A stretch of DNA of 64,000 bases, from the NCBI GenBank assembly GCA_034440575.1, contig JAOTOL010000982.1:62001-126000 (forward strand). The letters run 5' to 3'. This DNA comes from Imbricaverruca yamaguchii. Taxonomy: Eukaryota; Arthropoda; Thecostraca; Neoverrucidae. The notes below the pieces were generated by a model that was not told the DNA's origin, searched no databases, and saw nothing but the letters and a program-made list of their open reading frames with translations. How positions within the stretch are numbered: the stretch's first letter is position 1; each line of letters opens with the position of its first letter. Made by a program: the position numbers and the translations under genes. Shown in pieces: positions 11,496 through 24,240 of the stretch.

Positions 11496-11803
11496 GCAAT
11501 GAGCATGTTCAGCAGTAACGGCTACGAAAAGATTCTGCAAGCTCTCTTGCTTTCCCGTGAAGATTTCGCGCCCGCATTAATTAGCGCGAACTATTCGAGG
11601 CATTCACTGACCATCTCAACACACAATTTCGTGACATGCCCTATGTCGCAAAAGTGTCCAAGAGTCCCAGGCCATCTCCAACAGCGCAGTACGGACCGGG
11701 AGGCCGCGTCACCTCAGGGCTCTCGGACCACTTTCGACCCTGCTCTCGGACAGGAGGATTGTGGTCTCAGGGCTCTCGGTCCCTCTTTCGCACCGCCACG
11801 TAC

Positions 11804-11987
11804 CGTTCTGGGTGGGGGTTGTGTCGTTCTGCTGGGTCATCTCGTCGGCGGCCACCTCGCCGCGCTCGAAGCGGGACGTGATGGAGGCCGCCTGACCGCG
11901 CGGCACCCCGTCGGGCGACTCGCGCGACGCAGACCGCGGCGACTCGGCCTCCTGGACGGCGCGCTCGTACGAGGCGCGCAGGTTCCC
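11804..11987 (-). CDS. EPLIN-like gene exon D4
   Basis: The exon is 184 nt; acceptor gccgccag|GGG in phase 0 and donor AACG|GTACGTGG in phase 1. The peptide opens GNLRASYERAVQEAE, which carries the motif whole within one exon and so shows what the split junction motifs of U1-U9 rebuild. The middle (SPRSASRESPDG) is Ser-rich. It continues AASITSRFERGEVAADE, a second copy close to the LKxxFEKGE segment recalled from human EPLIN. Confidence 0.85.
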
Positions 11988-13169
11988 CTGGCGGCCGCCG
12001 GCGAAACTAACGTCACGACTGGCCGCGCACCGACGCCGCTGTAGCGGTGGGCACTGTCCGCACGGTCAATAGGCCGTACGGTCATTGTCCGTACGGGTGG
12101 TGTTAGGTGCGTCAGGGCCGATACACACCACGGGTCAACCATCGCCAGCTCCGTACGGGTGTAAGGTGCGGCAAAGTCGATGCACCCAGCCACGTACGGG
12201 TATTGGCTCTAGGCTACATAGAGTAGCACGGTTTCGCTTCCACGAAAACTCAGATGCCGTGGTTTGATCGAAATGAATGTCGAATATTCTCAACATTCAT
12301 AACGAATGTTGGAAAAGGTTGAAGGGAGTAACAAAATAGCCGCCCCAGACTGGGCTCTCAGCTGAACCTCACTGCCCTCGGAGGGGCAAATGTTGCATCC
12401 CCTGGGTACCTCAACCGTATCTTTGATCACATGTAGACATAGGGATTTCTATCTACAATTCAAAGCTCGTGAGTGACAGTTGGGATCGATTTCAAATCTG
12501 CAAACTGTTTGGGAGTGGCAAAGAACAGATGCGTCTTCTTGATCAATAGATACAAACCTCAACTTTTGACAACTCCCATTCTCATGTTCTCCCCCAAAAG
12601 ACAAACACAAATTCACTGGAATGGATGACTAACACTGAAAAACGGTAACTAGAGGTAAAATTGCCGGTGGAGGAGTGCACGAGTTTGTCCTAATTTGCTG
12701 TTACAATTATAATAGGCGAGCTCACTCAACCAATGACATAACAAATGAAAGACAAAAATCAGGCATAGCACGTTCGTTGCATCGATTGACCTGCGACAAC
12801 GCTGACAAGTTTATGTAGACTGTTTCATCTATCACAGGATTTGTATAGTTATAATAGTATGATTGGCAAATTTTATTATTGACGTCCAGCCAATGTGTGC
12901 ATGGCCACAATCAAGGGGTCAAAAACAAAAATATATCGCTAAACATACATACGTAGGAAAATGTACAAGAGAGAAACGAAAAAAACATTTGAGTATGAAT
13001 AGAATGATCCTGAAGGCAGGTACGATGCAATGAAAGTTCAGCGAAAGACAATAAAAAATTGTACACGTCTAAATTGTTTTTACTTCCCATGTCCCATAGG
13101 CACCAGATATATCCCCTACCACTCTTCAAAGGCGGTCACCACCCATGCAGCTCTCCGTGCATGCTGTAC
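11988..13169 (-). other. Intron D3-D4, nothing recognised
   Basis: The right part is AT-rich. Next to D4, 12050-12200 has imperfect cgtacggg-containing repeats. No further exon seen. Confidence 0.5.
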
Positions 13170-13268
13170 CTGAACCACCAGGCTGGCGTCTTCGTGACTC
13201 CTCCTGCTCTCGGACAGGGCCTCCTGCTCCTTCAGGGCCTCCTCGTAAGCCAGCTTATGCTCGCGGGC
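13170..13268 (-). CDS. EPLIN-like gene exon D3
   Basis: The exon is 99 nt and phase 0 to phase 0, with acceptor ctccttag|GCC and donor CAG|GTACAGC. The 33 residues (AREHKLAYEEALKEQEAL, then SESRRSHEDASLVVQ) are highly charged and would form a single helix or short coiled coil. As a symmetric exon it can be skipped in frame. There is no independent domain match; it is placed by phase continuity between D2 and D4. Confidence 0.75.
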
Positions 13269-14435
13269 CTAAGGAGAGGCACAGCCGAACTAAGCGTGGG
13301 GTCCGTACTTCAGGATCCATGAAACCATGCACCGACTGACATGCGGAAAGCAATTTAGGGAAGCCTGATGGAGAGTCACTATTGCCAGGAAAGCCTGAAC
13401 TGAAATACAAGCTGACGTATGCAGCCATACGCCGTCTACGAGATAGCGTACGTATGCAAGCGTACGCCGTCTGCAAGGCTGCTGGCGTCGACCATCGATA
13501 GGTCGACCGACTTCTGAGAACTGCAGAGCTGCCATCGACGTACGCCACTCAAATGCCGATAAGCATTTATAGAGCAATGCAGAACAAAATATGAGAGGGC
13601 AGAGTATGGAGGGAAGCACGCGTGTGAAGGTCACAGCGGTGCCAACACGTACTGTCCTATGGATTTAAGAACAACTCGTAGTGCCAACAAACGTTTTCCA
13701 AGCGTTGTCAGAATGCATTGGGTTTGGCGTAATTGACTACGTACTAGTTGACGGGTGGAACCCATATTAAATAATACTCTACATGTGGTTATTGCATTCG
13801 GTTAGAGAAAAACAGGAAGTTTAAAGCAAAATGGGCGACAAGAACTCTTCCGGGGATATCAAGTAATAGAAGACACATCGGCTATGCTTCCTCTAACTAC
13901 TATTTTTACGCATGCTTTGGCAAAACGTAGGCTGGTGGTGTACTTATCACGCTCAAAATGTAACTGGACACATAGAATGTTTCGAAAATGGCGAAAATGG
14001 GGCCAACGAGATAAGGTTCTGAGTGGAAGGTAAATAACACAAAAGCCAGGTCTTTTTAGTAATTATCCGTAAATATAACATCTGATAAAATGAGTCTGTT
14101 AGCACAATTGCTCGTTCTTTGAAATATATCTAGGAGTAGCTATGGATGGCAATTTATTGACCTGGTATTGTTGGTGCTGCGATTGTTTCGAGTGAAATGA
14201 TATGGGTACTGGCAACCTGAAGTGTTTATCGCGACCAACATCACGCTGGAAGTTGCAAATGCCTGCGATGACATTTACTTGTACAGCTGCATTCGAAAGG
14301 GAGCACGAGTCACGAACTGAACGCCATTCAACACGATCGGGAAAGCCACCCGGTATCCGCCGAGAGCGTCTTCACCACAGCCCACCCCGAACCCCGACCC
14401 TCCCCACTCGCGCCATGCCACACCACTGCACTCAC
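13269..14435 (-). other. Intron D2-D3, nothing recognised
   Basis: AT-rich and non-repetitive, apart from a short pair of tacgccgtct copies near 13428 and 13467. No supported exon. Confidence 0.55.
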
Positions 14436-14700
14436 TCCGCATATCATGCCGCGCATCTTGGCCAGCTCGCCCTTGGTCTCGTCCTGCGCCGGCTGGCGGC
14501 GAGCGCTGCCCTCGAACCGGCTCTTGACGTCTCCCATGCCGGAGAAGCTCATCGGACGCTCCTTCTTGTGTTTGCGCGTAGAGCGCACCACGTCCGGGTC
14601 GCGCGGCGGCGGCCGCTCGTCGCCGGACGTCTCCGAGCCAGACTCGTCAGCAGAGTCGTGGTCGGCGCCGTTGTCGCGCGGCTGTCCGCGGTCCTGGAAC
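14436..14700 (-). CDS. EPLIN-like gene exon D2
   Basis: The exon is 265 nt and enters in phase 2 (ccggcag|G) and leaves in phase 0 (TGCGGA|GTGAGTG). The peptide begins FQDRGQPRDNGADHDSADE, is acidic and disordered, then a basic STRKHKKERP stretch, MSFSGMGDVKSRFEG (motif copy) and ETKGELAKMRGMICG. GDVKSRFE recalls Xin/EPLIN-type repeats, but only in outline. On the intron side of the acceptor the sequence is a (GTGACC)n hexamer instead of an ordinary pyrimidine tract. Confidence 0.82.
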
Positions 14701-14702
14701 CT

Positions 14703-14757
14703 GCCGGACGGTCACGGTCCGGTCACGGTCACGGTCACGGTCACGGTCACGGTCAGA
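14703..14757 (+). repeat. (GGTCAC)n hexamer repeat at the D2 acceptor
   Basis: About seven units begin within ten bases of the D2 3' splice site and occupy the place of its polypyrimidine tract. Changes in copy number would alter spacing to any branch point. Confidence 0.9.
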
Positions 14758-15300
14758 CGGCCTGGCAGGCGGGTCAGTACCGACCATTTGGCCGGACCGT
14801 TGGGATACACAGACGCTTGGCGAGCTGGGCGGGGTTTGCAGTACATCCCAGTAGCCTGGTTGACTGTAAAGATGCTAGCAATGTCCTGTCAGCTGCAGGA
14901 AGGAGCTTCACTACATCTGTAGAATGTGCGGATGGAGATGTGGAAGGAAGGGTCGGAAAGTATGGCTATGCAAGCACATCCACGTCACGGTCGCTCTGCA
15001 TTTGCTGGCAATGCTGGTAATGTCCTATAGGCTACCTAAGCCAACATAGCTGCGTCACGGTCGCTCTACGTGTGAGTACTATCTAAATGACCGTTCCGAG
15101 CGCAATCATTTGAGGCAAACTTGTTATCTTTTCACAGTCACTGTCATTGACACAGACGACACTGCAGACAGAAAAAAGGAACCAGCGGTGTAGGTTGTGC
15201 AAGGCGAACTAAAATACAAAGTCGTGTTACTATTTGACCAGCCTCACCAGGTACCGAGAGACACCTGGCTGCAACCATAGATCGGACAGAGAAGACGTAC

Positions 15301-15457
15301 TTTTTCATTTTGTTCAGGATGCTCTGCGACCGTTTGACCTCGACGGAGGTTGGACCTCTCTCCTGGTCTTCATCATTGTGGCGCTCGAACACCGAGAAGC
15401 GATCCTTGACATTCAGGTTCTGTAGGTCATCCAAGCCGTAGTCCGCCTTGTTGGAGG
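15301..15457 (-). CDS. EPLIN-like gene exon D1, common acceptor exon
   Basis: The exon is 157 nt with a strong acceptor (ctttcttccag|CC) and donor AAAAA|GTACGTC. It starts in phase 1 and ends in phase 2. This acceptor is the one that A1-A6 and U11 can all join. The peptide starts SNKADYGLDDLQNL, contains NVKDRFSVFER (one copy of the recurrent motif) and ends SILNKMKK. The split Lys codon joins D2 to read KMKKFQ, which resembles the basic pre-LIM segment of EPLIN proteins. It is the hinge between variable N-termini and the shared C-terminal half. Confidence 0.85.
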
Positions 15458-16624
15458 CTGGAAGAAAGAGACGCTGTTACCAAAGCACGCATCCAAAACA
15501 GCAATATTTAATGTTAGCGGGAGATAGACTACAAAAAGAGCATAGGGATCAGAACAAGAGGGAACAGCAAACTACAAGTTTGCTGGACTGGCATCAGGAA
15601 CTTTAACCTTCCATATCGTAATTAGAACGAAGATGCCTCCATAGAAGTTAATGAAGGCAGTGACGAGCACGTGATCTGAATCAGCGCAACATTTCCGACA
15701 ACGTTGCCAGCAGGACACACAGGCCCTTCCAGAGCCCGGATGACACTGAGACTGATAGCCGGGCAGACCGAGTCGACAGTCTGCTTCCGATCGAATCACA
15801 ACTCCAGCACGTAACCACCACAATTCTTGGTCCACGTCACACCAGACACGCACCGTAATGAAAACTGGGGATATTCATCCCCGTCATGACGAGCCGCCGC
15901 TCATCAGCGGCCACAAATTACAACGAATCACACTGCCAGCCTGAGCGACTTTTACATCGGTAGCTCACGCAGCGCGTGCGAGTCGGCGCGGCCCGGGAGA
16001 CGGGGGCACGGCACGCTCGATGCGGTCGGGACGGCCGTGGAGAGGTCGCCGCGACGCTCCGGAGCACGCCACACGGCGCCGTGCCCGCCAGTGCCGGCGG
16101 CGGCGCTCTCACCAATTCATGTCGGCGTCGACGGAGTGGTGTGGCGGGGCAGGCGGTGCCCGGCACCGCCCTGGCCCGCGGCACGGCTCGTGGCTCGGTC
16201 TGCCGCGCCGCTCAATTACACAGACGTCGGCCCACTCTCGTCCGCTGTCGCAGCCGTCACCGCAGCCGTCGGCCAATCTCAGAGCCAACTAAACTCGCCC
16301 GGCTCTGGCTACGCCGGCTTTGGACAGCGTGGTGGTCCACAACATCCTCACGCTCGGAACAGACAAGCGACCTGTCCTGGCCGGTCACTCATGATCAGTC
16401 ATTGGCTCCAGCCAGGCGCTTCCGACCACTCCGACAGGGAATATCCCCTGGCCAATATCCTGTCCAACCAACGAATGTTCGGCCCACGCAGATCGCGACC
16501 GGCCGACGGACTGTGGGCCAGTGTCTCGACGTAGCCAGTCGAGCCAATTGAAGAGAAGCGATTTCCCTACTTATTCAAATGATATCCGAAATACCTAAAG
16601 CTAACGATATGCATGCATGTATGT

Positions 16625-16725
<101 letters not shown>

Positions 16726-19700
16726 TTGCGACACAAAGGACGCCTAAAACGATGCAGAACACAAGCACGCATTCCATCCGGATACCTATTTCCATAAACT
16801 CTTGCAAACAGCAGAGCCATTCCACAAGTGCAATGCATATCTTAGTTATCTGATATAATGCTACAATGAATATGAAATAGAATTTAACACCATGATATAA
16901 ATTAATATATATTAATAACACGAAATAGTTCACATTCGGTGTGCTGCATGACCAAAGGCAGAAGGTGGCTACCTGGCCATCAGACTGCAGGTACATAATC
17001 CGACGCCATTCCGCTGCGACAGGAAACTTGCGGGCAGACAGCAAATGCGCTACCTGGGCAGTACGTGGAGGCATGCCACTTATTTCGTCGTAAAATGTTG
17101 GAAGTAAAACTATTTAAGAAACACGTACGGCTAGTGTCGGTGGTTTGACACCGTACCTTACAACTTGGCATCACACCATACAATTTGGCACGGTATGTTA
17201 TAATTTGAAATGCATGCGCCGTGTTCAGTACGGAAACTCCATTCTGGAACGCAACGCAACGCCTCAACCGCCTCAAACCGAACTGAATAAGCTAATTTAA
17301 AGCAAACTCACTTCAGCTGAAATTGGTCGCACCGTTGATACATTGCGTCTCTCCACCAAATGCAGTGCGCGTATATCATACCTGAATGCACTACGCCGAA
17401 TTATCAACATGGCGTAGGTGGAGAGATGCTCAAAGGTTCTGCATCACAACTCCCCGCCCAGTTCACGAGACCGATAACCGTTCAGCGAGACAACTGCCAG
17501 TGCACAGTTATTGAGTCAGCTGATGGGCAGAGCCCGGAAACACAGGTCACGTGACGTGACAACCATCAGTCTGGTGGACGGTCGGACAGGTTCCGGGCCG
17601 CTCGGCACTAGCTAATTGTCACCATAAACTGCTCTCTTTCAGCAAGGCGTGCTGCTGCTTCAAATGATACTCTGGGTGAAAGCAGGTGACGAAGAGCCCT
17701 AAATAGTCCGTTCATTTGTGAGTGAAGAAATTAGGATTTGAAACGCTGCAATCAAATAAGATGAGGTTTCCCGGTGCATGAGATGTGTCCCGGTTTCATC
17801 AAGAGAAGGCGGCTGACAAAACGTATCCATAGTTTGCTATAGTATACATTCAAAAATACTGCAAGAACCCTGCAAAAACTTAAACGATTACTATGACAAC
17901 GAATGGAAATAGAAGGTTGTCATTGCCTGCGGAAGTGTTGAAAGTCATTTGATCCATGGTTGAGAGCAGCACAAGCACCCACACACTAGGCGCTTCGCGG
18001 CTATTTCTAGAAATTGTAGAAACGCTCGACCAAGTTCATGGCTCCGGTCTACGTCGAAGGATGCAGGTCGAACAGAAGTTCCATAGACACAGCACGTCTC
18101 ATTATGGTAAATATGAACCTAGACGGGCTCTTCAGAAAATTCAACACGAAGCCCGTCAGAAGGCCCGGGTGGCCGCTTTGCAAACCGAACTAGCCCGTGC
18201 ACATAAACCAGCGTGAAACACTACTGTCCAGAGACACCAGCTGGCACCGCGTTACGGTGCAGACGCGACAACGGTGGCGCAGGTGCAGCGGCGGCGGCGC
18301 GTCTGCGGTCGAGGGACCGCTATTGGGGGCAGGTGATACGTTCCATCACCGTGGTACGTGGTCGGTCCGGGGATGAATGGTCGACAATGCATCGGCCTGT
18401 GCACCCACGCATACACGTGTTACTTATTGCATTTGGAGCCGTCAGTCAGCCAGGACTGGTACTGGCACACACGTTCAATTCCGTTGGTAAAGGACAAATA
18501 CATGCTAACTCAGTAATAGATCCTATTTGTAGGCGTGGTGGAGCACATATGTGCATGCACGTCACTTTCGCTAATAGATCGGCCCACCTCTAATTCAGGA
18601 AATAGCCCAACTTTTGGGAAACAGCCAAGCTTGGTGAGTAGAGCGCCGCGTTGCCTGGTTTTCAATGAACACCAAGTGTTTCGTTTACAGATGCTGAACA
18701 ATCCACCGCACGGTAGTGTGAAGGACCATACAACGAGGACATAAGGTGAAGCCAGACTATTATTTAACCAGGTGAAATGCATTCAGCACATTGCAGTTGT
18801 GGCAACTCCACACAAGAAACCATTTAGTGTTAGATAGCGTCCACATGCTTACCAAACTTATTAACATCGCGATTTCTCTCCGTAACATGCATTGTGATTA
18901 TGTACGTTAACTGATCATGACAAGGTCCATATCAATCAATACGACAATCACTCTTCACTTCATTATCATACAGACTCAGCATGCCACGTCCATCATTCAT
19001 TTCCTTGGAGCGGACGATCTCATTCCGAGTGGCAGTCAAACCTACCTTGGGATCACAGACATGTCAACCGGAATTTTATTGAGCACTAATACTAACAGCG
19101 GATGTATTCAGGAATGTATATCCGTCTCTGAGTGTTGTCCGTTATGCTCGAGCGCTATCCGCGGGTTCATGGAGCAGACAATAAAGATAGGGAAAGCGTG
19201 AATTTACACAGTAGGTGAACACCAGGCGACCAGAGACCTCTCTGTGCCATCTATTACGTGTCGGGTCACCACCGCTGCGCCAGCCGAGTGGCAGGCGGCG
19301 GCGGCGCCGGATCTCCAGCTACAGTGGTGCACCGTGCACCGAGCACGGGTCGGCACATTGTGCGGCTGCGCCCACACACGGCGACCACCCAGCTCGTGCC
19401 AACGGCACACGCCACCGCACGGCCAAGAGAGTCGCTCTGCCTGCGCAGCCAGGGCGATCTCGGCCGCAGCCACCACGGCAGCCGCCAGGGCAGCGACTGC
19501 CACAGCCGCCATAGCCGCCACAGCAGCCGCCACAGCCGCCGCCGCCGCAACTGTTTTCCGTGTCGGTGCGGTCGACTTGTCGCGCGCGTTAGATCGTGAC
19601 CGGCACGTCGCGGCCGGCCATCTGGTCAAGACCGCAACCGCTGCCGCCGCCGAAAGTGGCGCGGAGGTGGCAGATGCGGAGCACTAACGGCGCCAACAGC

Positions 19701-19814
19701 TGACGAGAGCACCGGTGGTCGCACACCACAAGCGTATCCGGGCCCGCGCCGCCCAGCTAAATGGGGTAAACACGCAGTTGGCTGTGGGCGAAACAGCGAC
19801 GGCGCGATTATAGG

Positions 19815-19935
19815 TGCCACCTGACCCGTACACAGGTCACATTGTCAGTACCGCCTGACCCGTACACAGGTCACATTGTCAGTACCGCCTGACCCGTACA
19901 CAGGTCACACTCCCAGCACCGCCTGACCCGTGCAC
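19815..19935 (+). repeat. 34-bp tandem repeat, 4 units
   Basis: The core cctgacccgtacacaggtca starts at 19820, 19854, 19888 and 19922, exact 34-bp steps, directly adjoining the 13-bp array. Confidence 0.92.
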
Positions 19936-19943
19936 CGTACCGT

Positions 19944-20120
19944 CGGTGTGGGATGTCGGTGTGGGATGTCGGTGTGGGATGTCGGTGTGGGATGTCGGTG
20001 TGGGATGTCGGTGTGGGATGTCGGTGTGGGATGTCGGTGTGGGATGTCGGTGTGGGATGTCGGTGTGGGATGTCGGTGTGGGATGTCGGTGTGGGATGTC
20101 GGTGTGGGATGTCGGTGTGC
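19944..20120 (+). repeat. 13-bp minisatellite, about 13 units
   Basis: This is a near-perfect array of cggtgtgggatgt. As 13 is not a multiple of three, it is open in several frames on both strands, giving spurious repetitive proteins. Confidence 0.97.
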
Positions 20121-22502
20121 GATGGTAGGACGTCATCAAGTGTTTACAATAGCGGGAAATGTGTTCAGGAACACAAACACACCACCGCCTGCCATCCAGC
20201 TGGGGCAGTGGTGTTGACCTGACAAGTAATATATGTCGCACAGAGGTCTCGGATCACCTGGTGTTCACATACTGCGTAAATTCACGCTTTTCCTATCCCC
20301 ATGTTCTGCTCCATGAACCCGCAGAAAGCGCTTGAGTTTGACTGCCACTCAGAATGTAGTAGACGCCTCCAAGCGAGACGTAACCACCAAAGATAATGTG
20401 CTTCTTTATGAGCCGCTAGAATTAACGTTCCGCAATAGATAGCACAGCTTTCAAAGCGTTAGAAAGCCAATAGCATTAATACCTACTTAAAGCCTGACAG
20501 TAGCAGTAATACAAATTGGCCGTTCATGCTACCAGAGCATACTAGCACAGCATCCGCACGCCCATGCGGAGACAACGCCGCACATCAAATACAACCTTAA
20601 TGGGGAATGTGGGAACCGTCAGGAAAGAAAAGCCGTGTGCTCGATGTTCGGTGTATACAAATGGAACGACTCAATTCATGCCAGACGAATTAATTTATTC
20701 CCGAAGGATATGTCATTAACTTTTATTTAAACAGCAGGGCATGGGCTCCCTTACGGGGAATCCTTCAATGGACACCATTAACCAGATAGTACTAGCAATA
20801 CAATGGTCAGTAGGGAGGTGCGATGTGGTACGCTGGTGCGCATCAGTTCACACGCTCATCCCAAGGCATTAGAAAATCCACCTTCAGAAGCAACACGATA
20901 GGTAGCCAAGCTCACATAAAACTGAGCAAATTGTACTAAGCCAAACCGACGCGTTGCTTTATACGTGCTTGCGAAGGATATACCACAGCATGCTGCTGAG
21001 TACCAAGGGGTTCCTAAAATTTTGCCTGGCCCCTGCAGAACAATCTGGTCCGCTACTTGGCAACATGACCTGTCCGGGCGAGTGAAGATGATTCGCTAGT
21101 TGCGACTCCATGACACGTCACCCACCCACAAGTTGGGAGCGCTGCTAAAAGCATACACACAAACACGATACATTCTGCTGATTTTCAAGGTTCCTTTCAA
21201 ACATCCGGTTTGTTTTGTTGTTCTCTTACTAACTGGATGGAGTGTATGAAGAGAACTGTTGGAGACACTTCGTAACGGTGCCCATCGAATGGGAGATCAG
21301 TAAGCACACGGTCTGCTCTAATAAGACGCTCTCAAGTACATGGGCGGACACAAAGGACGGGGTAGTGGGTGGGTAGGGGCAGTAGAAATGTAGTCCCCAC
21401 TTGCGGTCGACCATGCTGGTCCAAGCGATAAATTATGCTAACGTTCACGAATCTAAGTCGAGAGGTGGATAGCATAACTAAAGGCTAATGTATTGAAGTG
21501 TGGTTTTGCTAATCGTGAGCAATAATTCATCTAGGCCACATAATTGTGCCAATTACCTAAATAATTGTTATAATTACACTGGTACGTGCCCGCGGTACTA
21601 ACCCATTCCGTGGGAGATGGAAGTTGCCAGACAGCTTCCATCTTCCTCCCCATCACTCCGGTAATTGTTCCAGGTACCAGGCGTAGGGAGGATTTTGTCC
21701 GGAGCCGAAATTAAGTTATTGCTTTGCATGCAGCAACACAGGTCTAGTGTGCATGTGTGTGCGGTTGAGTAATGACATGACTTGATCCTGCCAGTAGTGT
21801 CGGAGTCGCAAGTTACGACCTATGCGTTTCCGCAACTGGTCTTGGTTTGCACAAATAACCCAAGAATGGAGAACATTTATTTGATCCGAACACACCTAAT
21901 ATGTGAAACTCTTAATCTTCAGACTGATTGGGATGCAGAATTGAAAACAAGTCAAAGGGTAAAATGTTCCAAATGGCGGGAATCACATGCATACTTCACA
22001 ATATTTGGGGCATTTTGATTTGTACTGTAGCGTCGCGTGTCAAGAACAAGCCGCAAGCTACACCTGCGGTATTCGTTGCATGAAGTCTGTGCGAACCCCC
22101 AATGCCGAGCCCACTTGGAGGACAAACCCATTAGAAAATTAGATACCTCATACCACTTATCCCTACCAATATGCTTTCAGGGTAAAATTTCCTCGTCTGG
22201 CCCCAGACGACGTTTATGCAGTCGCTGAAGGGGACGATGTGTATATTAGCTACGATGATCCTTGGGGGGAGGGGGTGGTAACCACACAGGATCCCATGTT
22301 AAATTTGAAATACATTCAACAGGAAGGGAAATCAGCATTGCGGGACGATGTTTCCCGGAGTGCATACAGAATGACAACCATGTGTTTCCAATATTTAATT
22401 CAGCACGGTCTCCATCAACTGAATCTCTTGAGGTTTCCGCACGCATGACAGTGATCGCTGTCACATTCACGCACCGTCAACCCGCAGGTCAACAACACTC
22501 AC

Positions 22503-22650
22503 TGCGACGCTCAGGCTGTCGACGCGGCGAGACTTCGCTCTTTTTGCCGCGCACTCGCATGCTGGTCGACCGGTGCACGCTCTTCAGCTCGCGCACCAGG
22601 CTCTCCCGCATCTGGGCGATCAGCTCGTCGCCGCTGCACCGTCGAAACAT
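22503..22650 (-). CDS. EPLIN-like gene alternative first exon A6 (nearest to the common exons)
   Basis: The ATG at 22650 gives MFRRCSGDELIAQMRESLVR and later HRSTSMRVRGKK, ending CGC-A|GTGAGTG in phase 1. Its last base plus the first two of D1 make a Thr codon. An in-frame ATG also lies at 22779 and an in-frame stop at 22810-22812, which bounds the exon 5'. The central ELIAQMRESLVRELKSV reads as an amphipathic helix; the end is basic. An acceptor-like gtgcag|C inside it is in phase 2 and does not match any neighbour, so first-exon use is preferred. With A6 the full downstream chain is 695 codons plus stop. Confidence 0.7.
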
Positions 22651-22719
22651 GGCGCAGACGCCGGCCGCCGCTCCCAGCCACCGGCGCAGACCGTCGCACG
22701 CCCTCCCACACCAGACTGC

Positions 22720-22915
22720 CGTCGGCGGGCGACCAGCGCGGCCGCGACGCCAGCGCCGCCGCGCGGTCGCGACACGCAAAGGACCCGCGCCGCCGCGATG
22801 GCAGCGCCGCTACGCGGTCGCGACGCGCAACAGACTAACGCCTCCGCGACGCCGGCGCCACCGCGCGGTCGCGACGCGCAACAGACCGTCGCCGGGCGCT
22901 GCCGCAACGGGTGGC
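22720..22915 (+). repeat. 51-bp GC-rich minisatellite upstream of exon A6
   Basis: Three to four units have gcggtcgcgac landmarks at 22763, 22814 and 22865 (51-bp steps). It lies just 5' of the A6 start and contributes to the CpG-rich putative promoter. The 17-residue repeat it encodes in one minus frame is out of frame with A6. Confidence 0.8.
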
Positions 22916-23799
22916 CACCCGCCGCCGCCGCCGGCGTTCAGACGGCCAACAGTGACACGGATGTGGTGCCCTTTCCGGTCATTTGCGGTCACGGTCTCTC
23001 CTCGGCAGCGACCCGGCGCGGAAAGCGATCGCCGAGACAGCCGACAATGAGAACGTGACTATCATGACCGCCGTCTGATTGGGCGTTAACAGGCCGATCG
23101 CACCGGACGACGGTGGCTCAAGTGTGTCAGTACCAAGCCCGACGCAAGTGGACGCCGCACGAGATGCGATGTACTGGTGAGACACACATCCGTGGAAAGA
23201 GAAAGTTAATTGTCAGCGCGAGAGCGGTCTTCGCGTCTCGGTAGCAGATGCGATGCCTAGTCCGATGGCGCAGCAAAATGGGAGATGTGGACAGGGGTTG
23301 AACTGTGCGCACTGTTGTTTTGGGGGAGAGGGCCTCAAAGGAACCCAATGAGCCATCTCGCTAATAATTTCAGCTTTTAACATGGAACCATATGGAGTGA
23401 ATCATTTCAAAACCGATCTGGATCCCAAAATTTACTCCCCGGGAAGCCCTCCCCAATAACTTCAGCAGATGTCTGCCGCTGGATGTGGACACAGAAGATC
23501 ACCGACATCGATGCTCAAGCTACCAGGATTAGCTCAGCTTAGAAAACGATGTTCGTGGAGCAGGAACTGCGCACCTAAATATGTCGCTTGTGAAGATCTC
23601 ATTCTGTGATCGTCCAGATTTTCGTCCGAAAAAAAACTCACAAAAGGGATTTCGTCTGAAAAACTTGTATGGGAAAGCGAACAACAGAACTGCCCAGAAT
23701 TTCCTGCAATTACGGCCTTAGTATCTTCACAAATCAGCGATAATCATGAAACTAGTCCCAACAAGCATCGGCGGCCACGCTATGTCGACACACCGAATA

Positions 23800-24240
23800 A
23801 TTTATCACAGCATAAGCCTTTAGTTCAGTCTCATGTTGGTCCCAAATTGAGGGGCGTTTGTGTTATATCGACCTACCGGACGATTATATGATGGTATAAG
23901 CATTTAGTGCAGGATCACACCGGTTCCAAAGGTATCAGAGGCCGTGATATGTCGACACACCGGCTGGCTAGCTGTGTAAGCCTTTAGTTCAGTCTCATAT
24001 TTGCCCAAAATTGTACAGCATAGGCATTTAGTTCAGTCTGAACCTAGTCTCAAATTGTATAGTGCAAGCCTTTAGATCAGTCTCATACTGGTCCCAAATT
24101 GTACAACATACTCGAAAGTTCAGGGTCCTATTGGATCTAAATTGTACAGCGTGAGCCTTTAGTTCAGTCTCACGCTGGCTCTAGTTGCATAGTACAAGCC
24201 TTTAGTTCAGTTTCACCCCAGTCCAAAATTGATGGTCGTC
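23800..24240 (+). repeat. Degenerate repeat of a ttagttcagtctca core
   Basis: About eight diverged units of roughly 40-65 bp contain agcctttagttcagtctcat and cccaaattgtacagc. It is an old decayed tandem array in the A5-A6 interval and is non-coding. Confidence 0.7.

Noticed and set aside
11149..11540. Pro/Ser/Phe-rich minus-strand frames
   Set aside because: They are shadows of a purine-rich low-complexity tract.
16000..16551. Plus-strand 191-codon Arg/Ala-rich frame
   Set aside because: Composition follows GC-rich sequence, several frames are open at once, and no domain or start context was found.
19879..20241. Long repetitive frames (GVGCRCGMSVWDV and PTPTSHTDIPHRH types)
   Set aside because: They come from a 13-bp minisatellite open in several frames on both strands.
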